64,000 bases of DNA from Mercenaria mercenaria (lineage: Eukaryota; Mollusca; Bivalvia; Venerida; Veneridae): contig NC_069378.1 in NCBI RefSeq assembly GCF_021730395.1, positions 44,467,001-44,531,000 on the forward strand, given 5' to 3'. The notes under the pieces were generated by a model. That model saw nothing but the letters and a program-made list of their open reading frames with translations. It ran no database searches and was not told the DNA's origin. Position 1 is the first letter of the stretch; every line of letters starts with the position of its first letter. The position numbers and the translations under genes are program-made. Positions 32,569 through 45,710 of the stretch are shown one piece after another.

Positions 32569-32845
32569 TTGTTTATTTGTTTTGGGTTTAGCTCCTTTTT
32601 TCACTTGCATTTCAGTTATGCAGTTAACCTAACCAGTGTTCTTGGATTCTGTACCAGTGCAAAACTGCTCTCCGCAAGTAAATGATAACTTCCCCACATG
32701 AATCAGATATCATGGAGGACGAATGATTGCAAACACAATGACTTTTAATAAATAATCACGGATAACATACGCTCTACCCGGGGATCGAACTCACGACCGC
32801 GCGATCCGTAGATCTGCGCTTTACCTATTGAGCTAAGCGGAGATG
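32569..32845 (-). mobile_element. tRNA-derived SINE, family A, copy 2
   Basis: The minus-strand head carries TTAGCTCAATAGGTAAAGCG (A box) and GTGAGTTCGATCCCC (B box). The body landmarks ATGGAGGACGAATGATT, CCCACATGAATCAGA and CTAACCAGTGTTC match copy 1 at 3580-3842. Confidence 0.8.
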
Positions 32846-34006
32846 CATGAGAAGGAATCTTCTTCTTATCTCCCCTGATATCATGTCACTAAAACGAAAG
32901 TAGGGAATTCCGATTAATAAAATAGCATAGTATAGTTTCGAATTGTGGCCCGGGCACTATATCTATATAAAAGTCGAAAATGAATTTTACATGCATTAAT
33001 ATTCAAGTAGATATTTATTATAATAACTGAACTAAGGAGAGCTGAAAAGAATAACAAAAACATATGATAGTTAGGACATTCGTGAATATTTGTCAACTTA
33101 CTCAGTAGGCATTCTAAGTCTTAATCCGGAACTGGGTTTTCCCAAAATCAGTACACATATATCCCTGATTTGTTATATAAACTATTAAAGTTTAAAGATT
33201 AAAGTACATCAAATATTTCTTTGAATTGACAAGCCAAACTGATACTGTTTACTAAAGACAAATATGTTAACGTCAATATGTATTGGATTTATAAAATAAG
33301 GTTGAATTTGTGTTCGTTTTTGAGTTTAATATTTTGACATATTTCAGTACTAAACTGTGCCATCTATTTATAGAATGGTAGCGTGTGCATGCATGTTGGA
33401 AATACCAGACGTAAACCGAGTTCCGGAGTAGATCTATTGATATTTGCGAGTTTTTGTTGCGATGCCAAATCCCGAAACTGTAGTCTGAACGAGCTGGCGT
33501 TGTAGAGAGAGTGGACTCGCGCCACGCCCATGTGGCGGCCATCTCGAGAAAATTTCATAGCAATGGTTAGCAAGTGTGTTTGTCCAGGAACATTTTAAAA
33601 TGCATTCTAGGTGTCTAGCAGTAGATTCCGTGGCCATAACCGTAGAAGTAACTGGGGTTCCACTGGGTGGCCGTTACAGAGGGGCTCAGAAAAAAGATCA
33701 CATTTCCCTTTTAGGCTTCCAAGACAACTTCAATATTAAATGTTTATCATCTCAAACCATTTCAAAGTCAAAACAAGTTCACTAGATCTAGTTTCCTTTT
33801 TGTCTTTCCAGAAGATATATAATATCATGATTTGTCTAAAAATAGCATACTATTTTCTAATTTTAACTTACTCAAAACTGAGGAAAATGCATCTTCCCTA
33901 AGAGAAATTAAAAAATAATGCCTCATTATATCTCAGGTCGTTGCAAAAAACTTATGTTAAATTCTGTTTTACTTGGAAAGTGAAAAACGTTTGGCATGAA
34001 TTGAAA
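32846..34006. other. Intergenic stretch before the satellite, with one GC-richer patch
   Basis: No gene identified. About 33400-33690 is GC-richer with several CpGs, and on the minus strand has an ATG at 33542 in good context (GAGATGGCC). That could mark a first exon or promoter, but I recognise no protein family and no splice partner. Confidence 0.35.
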
Positions 34007-37000
34007 TACTAAGGCTTTCAGTATCGTGTGAGGTCCTCATTTACGTTGAGTCCTATGCGGATAAGCTTTGTGAAAGCTCTAAGTAATCACCCAGCACCAT
34101 ATCTCTTATTTTTCATATGCAGCGTATAGAAAACATTTGCTCTGTAAATATATGATTTTACTCCGAATTGATACCGTCACCCTGCCCTAACCAGTGCACC
34201 GAATCGGCCATGTAACCCCTCAAAATGTAGATCAGAACATTGACTTCAAAGGTATACCTTCAATATCTGGGAGGGACAAACACATAAGCCACAGCAGCCG
34301 GATATTTAAACACACTTGTAATGCGATTTTCGTTTCTGCAGCCGTGACTCGTATACCGATGCGCTTTGGGAAGGCTGTAACGAATTGACCACTGGCGTAT
34401 ATCTTAGGTCATAGCAGCCCGACTTACTAAGGCTTTCAGTATCGTGTGAGGTCCTCATTTACGTTGAGTCCTATGCGGATAAGCTTTGTGAGAGCTCTAA
34501 GTAATCACCCAGCACCGTATCTCTTTTTTTTCATATGCAGCGTATAGAAAACATTTGCCTTGTAAATATATGATTTTACTCCGAACAGATACCGTCACCC
34601 TGCCGTAACCAGTGCACCGAATCGGCCATGTAACCCCTCAAAATGCAGATCAGAACATTGACTTCAAAGGTATACCTTCAATATCTGGGAGGGACAAACA
34701 CATAAGCCACAGCAGCCGGACATTAAAACACACTTGTAATGCGATTTTCGTTTCTGCTGCCTTGACTCGTATACCGATGCGCTTTGGGAAGGCTGAAACG
34801 AATTGACCACTGGCGTATATCTTAGGTCATAGCAGCCCGACTTACTAACGCTTTCAGTATCGTGTGAGGTCCTCATTTACGTTGAGTCCTATGCGGATAA
34901 GCTTTGTGAAAGCTCTAAGTAATCCCCCAGCACCCTATCTCTTATTTTTCATATGCAGCGTATAGGAAACATTTGCCTTGTAAATATATGATTTTACTCC
35001 GAATTGATACCCTCACCCTGCCATAACCAGTGCACCGAATCGGCCATGTAACCTCTCAAAATGCAGATCAGAACATTGACTTCAAAGGTATACCTTCAAT
35101 ATTTGGGAGGGACAAACACATAAGCCACAGCAGCCGGATATTTAAACACACTTGTAATGCGATTTTCGTTTCTGCAGCCGTGACTCGTATACCGATGCGC
35201 TTTGGGAAGGCTGTAACGAATTGACCACTGGCGTATATCTTAGGTCATAGCAGCCCGACTTACTAAGGCTTTCAGTATCGTGTGAGGTCCTCATTTACGT
35301 TGAGTCCTATGCGGATAAGCTTTGTGAAAGCTCTAAGTAATCACCCAGCACCATATCTCTTATTTTTCATATGCAGCGTATAGAAAACATTTGCCTTGTA
35401 AATATATGATTTTACTCCGAACAGATACCGTCACCCTGCCGTAACCAGTGCACCGAATCGGCCATGTAACCCCTCAAAATGCAGATCAGAACATTGACTT
35501 CAAAGATATACCTTCAATATCTTGGAGGGACAAACACATAAGCCACAGCAGCCGGATATTAAAACACACTTGTAATGCGATTTTCGTTTCTGCTGCCTTG
35601 ACTCGTATACCGATGCGCTTTGGGAAGGCTGAAACGAATTGACCACTGGCGTATATCTTAGGTCATAGCAGCCCGACCTACTAAGGCTTTCAATATCGTG
35701 TGAGGTCCTCATTTACGTTGAGTCCTATGCGGATAAGCTTTGTGAAAGCTCTAAGTAATCACCCAGCACCATATCTCTTATTTTTCATATGCAGCGTATA
35801 GGAAACATTTGCCTTGTAAATATATGATTTTACTCCGAATTGATACCCTCACCCTGCCCTAACCAGTGCACCGAATCGGCCATGTAACCCCTCAAAATGT
35901 AGATCAGAACATTGACTTCAAAGGTATACCTTCAATATCTGGGAGGGACAAACACATAAGCCACAGCAGCCGGACATTAAAACACACTTGTAATGCGATT
36001 TTCGTTTCTGCCTTGACTCGTATACCGATGCGCTTTGGGAAGGCTGAAACGAATAGACCACTGGCGTATATCTTAGGTCATAGCAACCCGACTTACTAAG
36101 GCTTTCAGTATCGTGTGAGGTCCTCATTTACGTTGAGTCCTATGCGGATAAGCTTTGTGAAAGCTCTAAGTAATCACCCAGCACCATATCTCTTATTTTT
36201 CATATGCAGCGTATAGAAAACATTTGCTCTGTAAATATATGATTTTACTCCGAATTGATACCGTCACCCTGCCCTAACCAGTGCACCGAATCGGCCATGT
36301 AACCCCTCAAAATGTAGATCAGAGCATTGACTTCAAAGGTATACCTTCAATATCTGGGAGGGACAAACACATAAGCCACAGCAGCCGGATATTTAAACAA
36401 ACTTGTAATGCGATTTTCGTTTCTGCTGCCTTGACTCGTATACCGATGCGCTTTGGGAAGGCTGAAACGAATTGACCACTGGCGTATATCTTAGGTCATA
36501 GCAGCCCGACTTACTATGGCTTTCAGTATCGTGTGAGGTCCTCATTTACGTTGAGTCCTATGCGGATAAGCTTTGTGAAAGCTCTAAGTAATCACCCAGC
36601 ACCGTATCTCTTATTTTTCATATGCAGCATATAGAAAACATTTGCCTTGTAAATATATGATTTTACTCCGAATTGATACCGTCACCCTGCCGTAACCAGT
36701 GCACCGAATCGGCCATGTAACCCGTCAAAATGCAGATCAGAACATTGACTTCAAAGGTATACCTTCAATATCTGGGAGAGACAAATACATAATCCACAGC
36801 AGCCGGATATTTAAACACACCTGTAATGCGATTTTCGTTTCTGCTGCCATGATTCGTATACCGACGCGCTTTGGGAAGCCTGAAACGAATTGACCACTGT
36901 CGTATATCTTCGGCCATAGCAACCCGACTTACTAAGGCTTTTAATATCGTGTGAGGTCCTAATTGACGTTGAGTCCTATGCGGATAAGTTTTATGAAAGC

Positions 37001-39990
37001 TCTAAGTAATCACCCAGCACCGTATCTCCTATTTTTTATATGCAGCGTATAGGAAACATTTGCCTTGTACATATATGACTTTACTCCGAATTGATACCGT
37101 CACCCTGCCGTAACCAGTGCACCGAATCGGCCATGTAACCCATCAAAATGCAGATCAGAACATTGACTTCAAATGTATAGCTTCAATATTTGGGAGGAAC
37201 AAACACAAAAGCCACAGCAGCCTGATATTTAAACACACTTGTTATGCGATTTTCGTTTCTGCCTTCACTCGTATACCAATCCGCTTTGGGAATGCTGAAA
37301 CGAATTGACCACTGGCGTATATCTTAGGCCATAGCAGCCCGACTTACTAAGGCTTTCAATATAATATCGTGTGAGGTCCTCATTTACGTTGAGTCCTATG
37401 CGGATAAGCTTTGTGAAAGCTCTAAGTAATCACCCAGCACCGTATCTCTTATTTTCATATGCAGCGTATAGAAAACATTTGCCTTGTAAATATATGATTT
37501 TACTCCGAATTAATACCGCCACCCTGCCGTAACCAGTGCACCGAATCGGCCATGTAACCCCTCAAAATGCAGATCAGAACATTGACTTCAAAGGTTTATG
37601 TTCAATATCTGGGAGGACAAACACATAAGCTACAGCAGCCGGATATTAAAACACACTTGTAATGCGATTTTCGTTTCTGCTGCCTTGACTCGTATACCGA
37701 TGCGCTTTGGGAAGGCTGAAACGAATTGACCACTGGCGTATATCTTAGGTCATAGCAGCCCGACTTTCAGTATCGTGTGACTTCCTCATTTACGTTGAGT
37801 CCTATGCGGATAAGCTTTGTGAAAGCTCTAAGTAATCAGCCAGCACCCTATCTATTATTTTTCATATGCAGCTTATAGAAAACATTTGCCTTGTAAATAT
37901 ATGATTTTACTACGAGTTGATACCGTCACCCTGCCGTAACCAGTGCACCGAATCGGCCATGTAACCCCTCAAAATGCAGATCAGAACATTGACTTCAAAG
38001 GTTTATATTCAATATCTGGGAGGGACAAACACATAAGCCACAGCAGCCGGATATTAAAACACACTTGTAATGCGATTTTCGTTTCTGCTGCCTTGACTCG
38101 TATACCGATGCGGTTTGGGAAGGCTGAAACGAATTGACCACTGGCGTATATCTTAGGTCATAGCAGCCCGACTTACTAAGGCTTTCAGTATCGTGTGAGG
38201 TCCTCATTTACGTTGAGTCCTATGCGGATAAGCTTTGTGAGAGCTCTAAGTAATCACCCAGCACCGTATCTCTTATTTTTCATATGCAGCGTATAGAAAA
38301 CATTTGCCTTGTAAATATATGATTTTACTCCGAATTGATGCCGTCACCCTGCCGTAACCAGTGCACCGAATCGGCCATGTAACCCCTCAAAATGCAGATC
38401 AGAACATTGACTTCAAAGGTATAACTTCAATATCTGGGAGGGACAAACACATAAGCCACAGCAGCCGGATAATAAAACACAGTTGTAATGCGATTTTCGT
38501 TTCTGCTGCCTTGACTCGTATACCGATGCGCTTTTGGAAGGCTGAAACGAATTGACCACTGGCGTATATATTAGGTCATAGCAGCCCGACTTACTAAGGC
38601 TTTCAGTATCGTGTGAGGTCCTCATTTACGTTGAGTCCTATGCGGATAAGCTTTGTGAAAGCTCTAAGTAATCACCCAGCACCGTATCTCTTATTTTTCA
38701 TATGCAGCGTATAGAAAACATTTGCCTTGTAAATATATGATTTCACTCCGAATTGATACCGTCACCCTGCCGTAACCAGTGCACCGAATCGGCCATGTAA
38801 CCCCTCAAAATGCAGATCAGAACATTGACTTCAAATGTTTACGTTCAATATCTGGGAGGGACAAACACATAAGCCACAGCAGCCGGATATTAAAACACAC
38901 TTGTAATGCGATTTTCGTTTCTGCTGCATTGACTCGTATACCGATGCGCTTTGGGAAGGCTGAAACGAATTGACCACTGGCGTATATCTTAGGTCATAGC
39001 AGCCCGACTTACTAATGCTTTCAGTATCGTGTGAGGTCCTCATTTACGTTGAATCCTATGCGGATAAGCTTTGTGAAAGCTCTAAGTAATCACCCAGCAC
39101 CGTATCTCTTATTTTTCCATATGCAGCGTATAGAAAACATTTGCCTTGTAAATATATGATTTTACTCCGAATTGATACCGTCACCCTGCCGTAACCAGTG
39201 CACCGAATCGGCCATGTAACCCCTCAAAATGCAGATCAGAGCATTGACTTCAAAGGTATACCTTCAATATCTGGGAGGGGCAAACACAAAAGCCACAGCA
39301 GCTGGATATTAAAACACACTTGTAATGCGATTTTCCTTTCTGCTGCCTTGACTCGTATACCGGTGGGCTTTGCTACGGCTGAAACGAATTGACCACTGGG
39401 GTATATCTTAGGTCGTAGCCGCCCGACTTACTAAGGCTTTCAATATCGTGTGAGGTCCTCATTTACGTTGAGTCCTATGCGGATAAGCTTTGTGAAAGCT
39501 CTAAGTAATCACCCAGCACCATATCTCTTATTTTTCATATGCAGCGTATAGAAAACATTTGCTCTGTAAATATATGATTTTACTCCGAATTGATACCGTC
39601 ACCCTGCCCTCACCAGTGCACCGAATCGGCCATGTGACCCCTCAAAATGTAGATCGGAGCATTGACTTCAAAGGTATACCTTCAATATTTGGGAGCGACA
39701 AACACAAAAGCCACAGCAGCCGGATATTAAAACACACTTGTAATGCGATTTTCGTTTCTGCCTTCACTCGTATACCAATCCGCTTTGGGAATGCTGAAAC
39801 GAATTGACCACTGGCGTATATCTTAGGCCATAGCAGCCCGACTTACTAAGGCTTTCAATATCGTGTGAGGTCCTCATTTACGTTGAATCCTATGCGGATA
39901 AGCTTTGTGAAAGCTCTAAGTAATCACCCAGCACGGTATCTCTTATTTTTCATATACAGCGTATAGAAAACTTCTGCTCTGTAAATATAT
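34007..39990 (+). repeat. 418-bp satellite array, 14 monomers
   Basis: The anchor GTGCACCGAATCGGCCATGT occurs at 34194, 34612, 35030, 35448, 35866, 36281, 36699, 37117, 37536, 37943, 38361, 38779, 39198 and, with a variant base, 39616. Spacing is 407-419 bp, mostly 418. Monomers are highly similar. Monomers 1 and 3 share GCAGCCGTGACTC and GGCTGTAACG; monomers 2 and 4 share GCTGCCTTGACTC, GGCTGAAACG and an upstream CCGAACAGATACC. This indicates an 836-bp dimeric higher-order unit at the left end. The repeated 64-codon open frames start with GTG and have no support as genes. Confidence 0.95.
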
Positions 39991-40492
39991 ATAGGATGTT
40001 AGTTTGTTTTAGTCTAAGATCGAAATATATTTCACTGAGTGAACACTATAATGCAATATTGTCACAATTGGCGCAGAAACAAACAAATTTTCTGTTATTT
40101 TATGCATTTTTAATGGTTTTAACCAAGTTATATTCAGTTTCCCGGCGCAACGTCGCGTGCACCGCATCATAACGTGATTATATCGTGACGTCAGGATGTC
40201 TTTGTAGAAAAACTTTAAATAGTTCTATCATGTTTTCTGATTTCTTTGACATTTTATTATGATAAACTGTAAATATTTATGATTCTTTTATTATTTTTAT
40301 ACATCTTTACTATTGCTGAAGAATATATTTTGCAAAGAATTTCCTGTCATTTACAATTCAAATCATTTCGCATTCAAATGTAGGTCCGTTCCAGTGAAAA
40401 ATAAAAATGATATTTTCACTGTTTGAAACAGTGAAAATATCAATTTTTTTTCACTGATAAATTTCAGTATTTCACATACAAGTATAAAATAA
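39991..40492. mobile_element. 0.5-kb hairpin-bearing insert in a satellite monomer, copy A
   Basis: The satellite sequence GTAAATATATGATTTTAC is split here: the left part ends in GTAAATATAT and the right part resumes with ATGATTTTACTCC at 40493, an apparent 2-bp AT duplication. The insert holds a perfect palindrome at 40408-40442 (17-bp arms, 1-nt centre, arm TGATATTTTCACTGTTT) and other CAGTGAAA/TTTCACTG repeats. No terminal inverted repeat or frame was found. MITE-like, family unknown. Confidence 0.6.
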
Positions 40493-40588
40493 ATGATTTT
40501 ACTCCGAATTGATAACGTCACCCTGCCCTAACCAGTTCACCGAATCGGCCATGTAACCCCTCAAAATGTAGATCTGAAAATTGACTTT
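40493..40588 (+). repeat. Partial satellite monomer beyond the insert, copy A
   Basis: Matches the satellite from ATGATTTTACTCCGAATTGA through CACCGAATCGGCCATGTAAC to the block ending in TTGACTT, where similarity stops. It marks the right limit of satellite DNA. Confidence 0.85.
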
Positions 40589-42704
40589 ACATTTTTACAT
40601 ACAAGGTAATGCTGTATACGTAAGACGAATTTCCATTACGTATGCCTGGCCAAGGCTTTGATACTAGTATGTTATCTGGATAAATGACATTTAATTATGC
40701 CATGACTTCCAGTTTATCAAACGTGCAGAACTACTTTAAAGGTGGTTCTGTTAATCATTGAGAGAATTGTTAAAGTCGCTAGTCTCGATGAAATTTTGGA
40801 TTTAATGAACTAACATACCTTAAAGGAATTTGGTTGATACTCAACAAACGTATATTTCATTGAAATAAGTTTAAAATCATGCCAGATGTTTAAGAAAAGA
40901 ACACATTTTCCATATATATGTACATGTAACCATATATGACAAATATGTCCCATGCCATAACGAGGATGGGTTTTAGACAATCAATGCATTTTGAAGAAAT
41001 CTGTTTATTTAATCTACTCTCAGCCGTGTTACTCGCGCAGTAAAACTGACGTAAAATAAATTAACAATAATTGCACTTTCATTTCATACTCATACAAATA
41101 TTACAATTATCATAATAGATGAGCATTTTGATTCTCTGATCAACACCTGGATGCGGTAGACAGGCATGCTTTGGAAAAGTATTCCAGAGACACTTTTATT
41201 CCCGACAGAAAATCCAGTTAGGAGTTTTGCAGTGGCCTTCAAACTCCCTCCCAAGTTTACAGTTTAAACATAAATGAACTATAGAATGTACTCTTACACT
41301 ATCATAAATTACTGATTTATGACTTTGACGTTTTATAAACAGTGCTATCAGAGTAGCACTCCCATTAAAGATGTAGACTTTAGGAATGGGTTTCCTTTGC
41401 AACGAAACACCACTTAATAAGGATCCTTAGGTTTCGCATTGTTCTGTGATAATAAAACTTAAATAAGAACATAAAACAGTCTTATGGAAGCATGAAATGC
41501 AACCAAGCAAAGCAATAGCAGACTCGGTTTGTTTGAGTCTGGTCATGAGTGGTAATAAAACCTGCAACACCCCTAACCCCTTCTAGCAGCGGCTTAAGCA
41601 GACATATTTAATAGACTCTATGATCAAAAGGACCATCTAACTGACTTGCTGTATATCTGAACATTAGTAACATTACTAAAAGTATTGAGCCCTAAGTTGC
41701 ATTATGGTAGTTCGATAGTTCTATTCTGGTACGTGACTATGCTGAATTAATGTTTTGATGCGTATTGATGTATAATATACACTGCCATTCAGTTAAGGAC
41801 CATTGTCAGGAATAGAGAGTAAGGCTTGGTTTACTGGTTTAAACTCCCCATTGGATGTGTTACAAATGACCTTTTAAGGGCATCTGCAATACGAAGTAGG
41901 AACGGTTGTTAACAATGCGCAACTTAATTAACACCTAAAATGACATGGCTTTATTCTTTACATATTCAACTATAAGATCAGACAATTATGTAAAGGCACT
42001 TTCACCGCCGTAGAAATGCGTGTTAACTTCTGAAAACATGAGTGGTACATGTCATTCCGCCGTTCAGCGGAAACACTGGAGATAACATTATTCATGCATC
42101 ATATCATTAAACTAACATAATTATCTCCCTTGTCAGTTACATTTGAATAAGAAAAAAAAAACGTTTCAGTGCAAAAGATAGTATTGTATGAAAATATCAG
42201 AATTAGTATGTTTTTCCTTATGTAATTGAGGCAACACAACACCGGAAATAAGCTGGGCTATTATGCCGCTACTAATGTACCCTGGACACATCTTTAATTA
42301 TTATAGGTTAATAAACTACTGGAGGTACCAGTCAGGTATTTACACCCTGCCAGTTTAATGAAAAGACATCAACAGTTCATGAAAATGTCATAGTCATTTT
42401 GCGAAGACTGCCAGCCTTTAGACTTTGATTTCGTGTTATCGACTGCAACTGTTGGGAAATACTACAAGAAATGTACTGAACGACCCCATGCTGCTTTTCT
42501 CAAACTATGTAAACAAATCTGGTTTTCTGTATACCTAAATACTGTCTTTCGTATAACTTAGAGATGAAACCACGCAATGAATAATTTATGATTCTCTAGC
42601 AGAGAATTGTTTTGCTTTGTCCAAATGGGCTTACAGTCATGCGCTACAAACTGGTCGCACTGATCAATAAAAGTTGCGCCTGCGTACCTGGATGCGTCCG
42701 AATA

Positions 42705-45700
42705 AACACGTAAGCCACAGCAGCCGGATATTAAAACACACTTGTAATACGATTTTCATTTCTGCCTTGACTCGTATACCGATGCGCTTGGGAAGGCTGA
42801 AACGAATTGACCACTGGCGTGTATCTTAGGTCATAGCAGCCCGACTTACTAAGGCTTTCAATTTCGTGTGAGGTCCTCATTTACGTTGAATCCTATGCGG
42901 ATAAGCTTTGTGAAAGCTCTAAGTAATCACCCAGCACGGTATCTCTTATTTTTCATATACAGCGTATAGAAAACTTTTGCTCTGTAAATATATATAGGAT
43001 GTTAGTTTGTTTTAGTCTAAGATCGAAATATATTTCACTGAGTGAACACTATAATGCAATATTGTCACAATTGGCGCAGAAACAAACAAATTTTCTGTTA
43101 TTTTATGCATTTTTAATGGTTTTAACCAAGTTATATTCAGTTTCCCGGCGCAACGTCGCGTGCACCGCATCATAACGTGATTATATCGTGACGTCAGGAT
43201 GTCTTTGTAGAAAAACTTTAAATAGTTCTATCATGTTTTCTGATTTCTTTGACATTTTATTATGATAAACTGTAAATATTTATGATTCTTTTATTATTTT
43301 TATACATCTTTACTATTGCTGAAGAATATATTTTGCAAAGAATTTCCTGTCATTTACAATTCAAATCATTTCGCATTCAAATGTAGGTCCGTTCCAGTGA
43401 AAAATAAAAATGATATTTTCACTGTTTGAAACAGTGAAAATATCAATTTTTTTTCACTGATAAATTTCAGTATTTCACATACAAGTATAAAATAAATGAT
43501 TTTACTCCGAATTGATAACGTCACCCTGCCCTAACCAGTTCACCGAATCGGCCATGTAACCCCTCAAAATGTAGATCTGAAAATTGACTTTACATTTTAC
43601 ATACAAGGCAATGCTGTATACGTAAGACGAATTTCCATTACGTATGCCTGGCCAAGGCTTTGATACTAGTATGTTATCTGGATAAATGACATTTAATTAT
43701 GCCATGACTTCCAGTTTATCAAACGTGCAGAACTACTTTAAAGGTGGTTCTGTTAATCATTGAGAGAATTGTTAAAGTCGCTAGTCTCGATGAAATTTTG
43801 GATTTAATGAACTAACATACCTTAAAGGAATTTGGTTGATACTCAACAAACGTATATTTCATTGAAATAAGTTTAAAATCATGCCAGATGTTTAAGAAAA
43901 GAACACATTTTCCATATATATGTACATGTAACCATATATGAAAAATATGTCCCATGCCATAACGAGGATGGGTTTTAGACAATCAATGCATTTTGAAGAA
44001 ATCTGCTTATTTAATCTACTCTCAGCCGTGTTACTCGCGCAGTAAAACTGACGTAAAATAAATTAACAATAATTGCACTTTCATTTCATACTCATGCAAA
44101 TATTACAATTATCATAATAGATGAGCATTTTGATTCTCTGATCAACACCTGGATGCGGTAGACAGGCATGCTTTGGAAAAGTATTCCAGAGACACTTTTA
44201 TTCCCGACAGAAAATCCAGTTAGGAGTTTTGCAGTGGCCTTCAAACTCCCTCCCAAGTTTACAGTTTAAACATAAATGAACTATAGAATGTACTCTTATA
44301 CTATCATAAATTACTGATTTATGACTTTGACGTTTTATAAACAGTGCTATCAGAGTAGCACTCCCATTAAAGATGTAGACTTTAGGAATGGGTTTCCTTT
44401 GCAACGAAACACCACTTAATAAGGATCCTTAGGTTTCGCATTGTTCTGTGATAATAAAACTTAAATAAGAACATAAAACAGTCTTATGGAAGCATGAAAT
44501 GCAACCAAGCAAAGCAATAGCAGACTCGGTTTGTTTGAGTCTGGTCATGAGTGGTAATAAAACCTGCAACACCCCTAACCCCTTCTAGCAGCGGCTTAAG
44601 CAGACATATTTAATAGACTCTATGATCAAAAGGACCATCTAACTGACTTGCTGTATATCTGAACATTAGTAACATTACTAAAAGTATTGAGCCCTAAGTT
44701 GCATTATGGTAGTTCGATAGTTCTATTCTGGTACGTGACTATGCTGAATTAATGTTTTGATGCGTATTGATGTATAATATACACTGCCATTCAGTTAAGG
44801 ACCATTGTCAGGAATAGAGAGTAAGGCTTGGTTTACTGGTTTAAACTCCCCATTGGATGTGTTACAAATGACCTTTTAAGGGCATCTGCAATACGAAGTA
44901 GGAACGGTTGTTAACAATGCGCAACTTAATTAACACCTAAAATGACATGGCTTTATTCTTTACATATTCAACTATAAGATCAGACAATTATGTAAAGGCA
45001 CTTTCACCGCCGTAGAAATGCGTGTTAACTTCTGAAAACATGAGTGGTACATGTCATTCCGCCGTTCAGCGGAAACACTGGAGATAACATTATTCATGCA
45101 TCATATCATTAAACTAACATAATTATCTCCCTTGTCAGTTACATTTGAATAAGAAAAAAAAAACGTTTCAGTGCAAAAGATAGTATTGTATGAAAATATC
45201 AGAATTAGTATGTTTTTCCTTATGTAATTGAGGCAACACAACACCGGAAATAAGCTGGGCTATTATGCCGCTACTAATGTACCCTGGACACATCTTTAAT
45301 TATTATAGGTTAATAAACTACTGGAGGTACCAGTCAGGTATTTACACCCTGCCAGTTTAATGAAAAGACATCAACAGTTCATGAAAATGTCATAGTCATT
45401 TTGCGAAGACTGCCAGCCTTTAGACTTTGATTTCGTCTTATCGACTGCAACTGTTGGGAAATACTACAAGAAATGTACTGAACGACCCCATGCTGCTTTT
45501 CTCAAACTATGTAAACAAATCTGGTTTTCTGTATACCTAAATACTGTTTTTCGTATAACTTAGAGATGAAACCACGCAATGAATAATTTATGATTCTCTA
45601 GCAGAGAATTGTTTTGCTTTGTCCAAACGGGCTAACAGTCATGCGCTACAAACTGGTCGCACTGATCAATAAAAGTTGCGCCTGCGTACCTGGATGCGTC

Positions 45701-45710
45701 CGAATAAACA
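42705..45710 (+). repeat. 3.0-kb tandem segmental duplication, copy B
   Basis: A near-perfect second copy of 39701-42704. Visible differences over the non-satellite 2.7 kb are few. The satellite part, about 42705-42993, differs from copy A at clearly more sites (for example ACCGATGCGCT against ACCAATCCGCT). The copy ends at CCGAATAAACA (45710), after which the flanks diverge. Confidence 0.95.
42994..43495. mobile_element. 0.5-kb hairpin-bearing insert, copy B
   Basis: Duplicate of 39991-40492 carried along by the tandem duplication, including the perfect 35-nt palindrome at 43411-43445. A satellite stub follows at 43496-43590. Confidence 0.6.

Larger units (their letters stand above)
39701..42704 (+). 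repeat. 3.0-kb tandem segmental duplication, copy A
   Basis: Corresponds to 42705-45710 at a constant offset of 3002-3004 bp. The left breakpoint lies inside the last satellite monomer (at AACAC) and the right one in non-satellite DNA at GTCCGAATAAACA, with about 5 bp of shared AAACA at the join. It contains part of a monomer, the 0.5-kb hairpin insert, a satellite stub (40493-40588) and about 2.1 kb of non-repeat DNA. A 68-codon minus-strand frame at 41196-41402 recurs with one residue changed but matches no family. Confidence 0.95.

Noticed and set aside
34194-39810. A 64-codon open frame repeated in nearly every satellite monomer
   Set aside because: It starts at GTG, has no known domain, and its repetition follows from the satellite itself. 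Opposite-strand frames are equally open.
34007-39990. The 418-bp array as a CRISPR-like repeat system
   Set aside because: The units are contiguous near-identical monomers without unique spacers, in an animal genome. It is satellite DNA.
41196-44404. A 68-codon minus-strand frame in both copies of the 3-kb duplication
   Set aside because: Its conservation is explained by the very recent duplication. No domain, promoter or splice support was seen.
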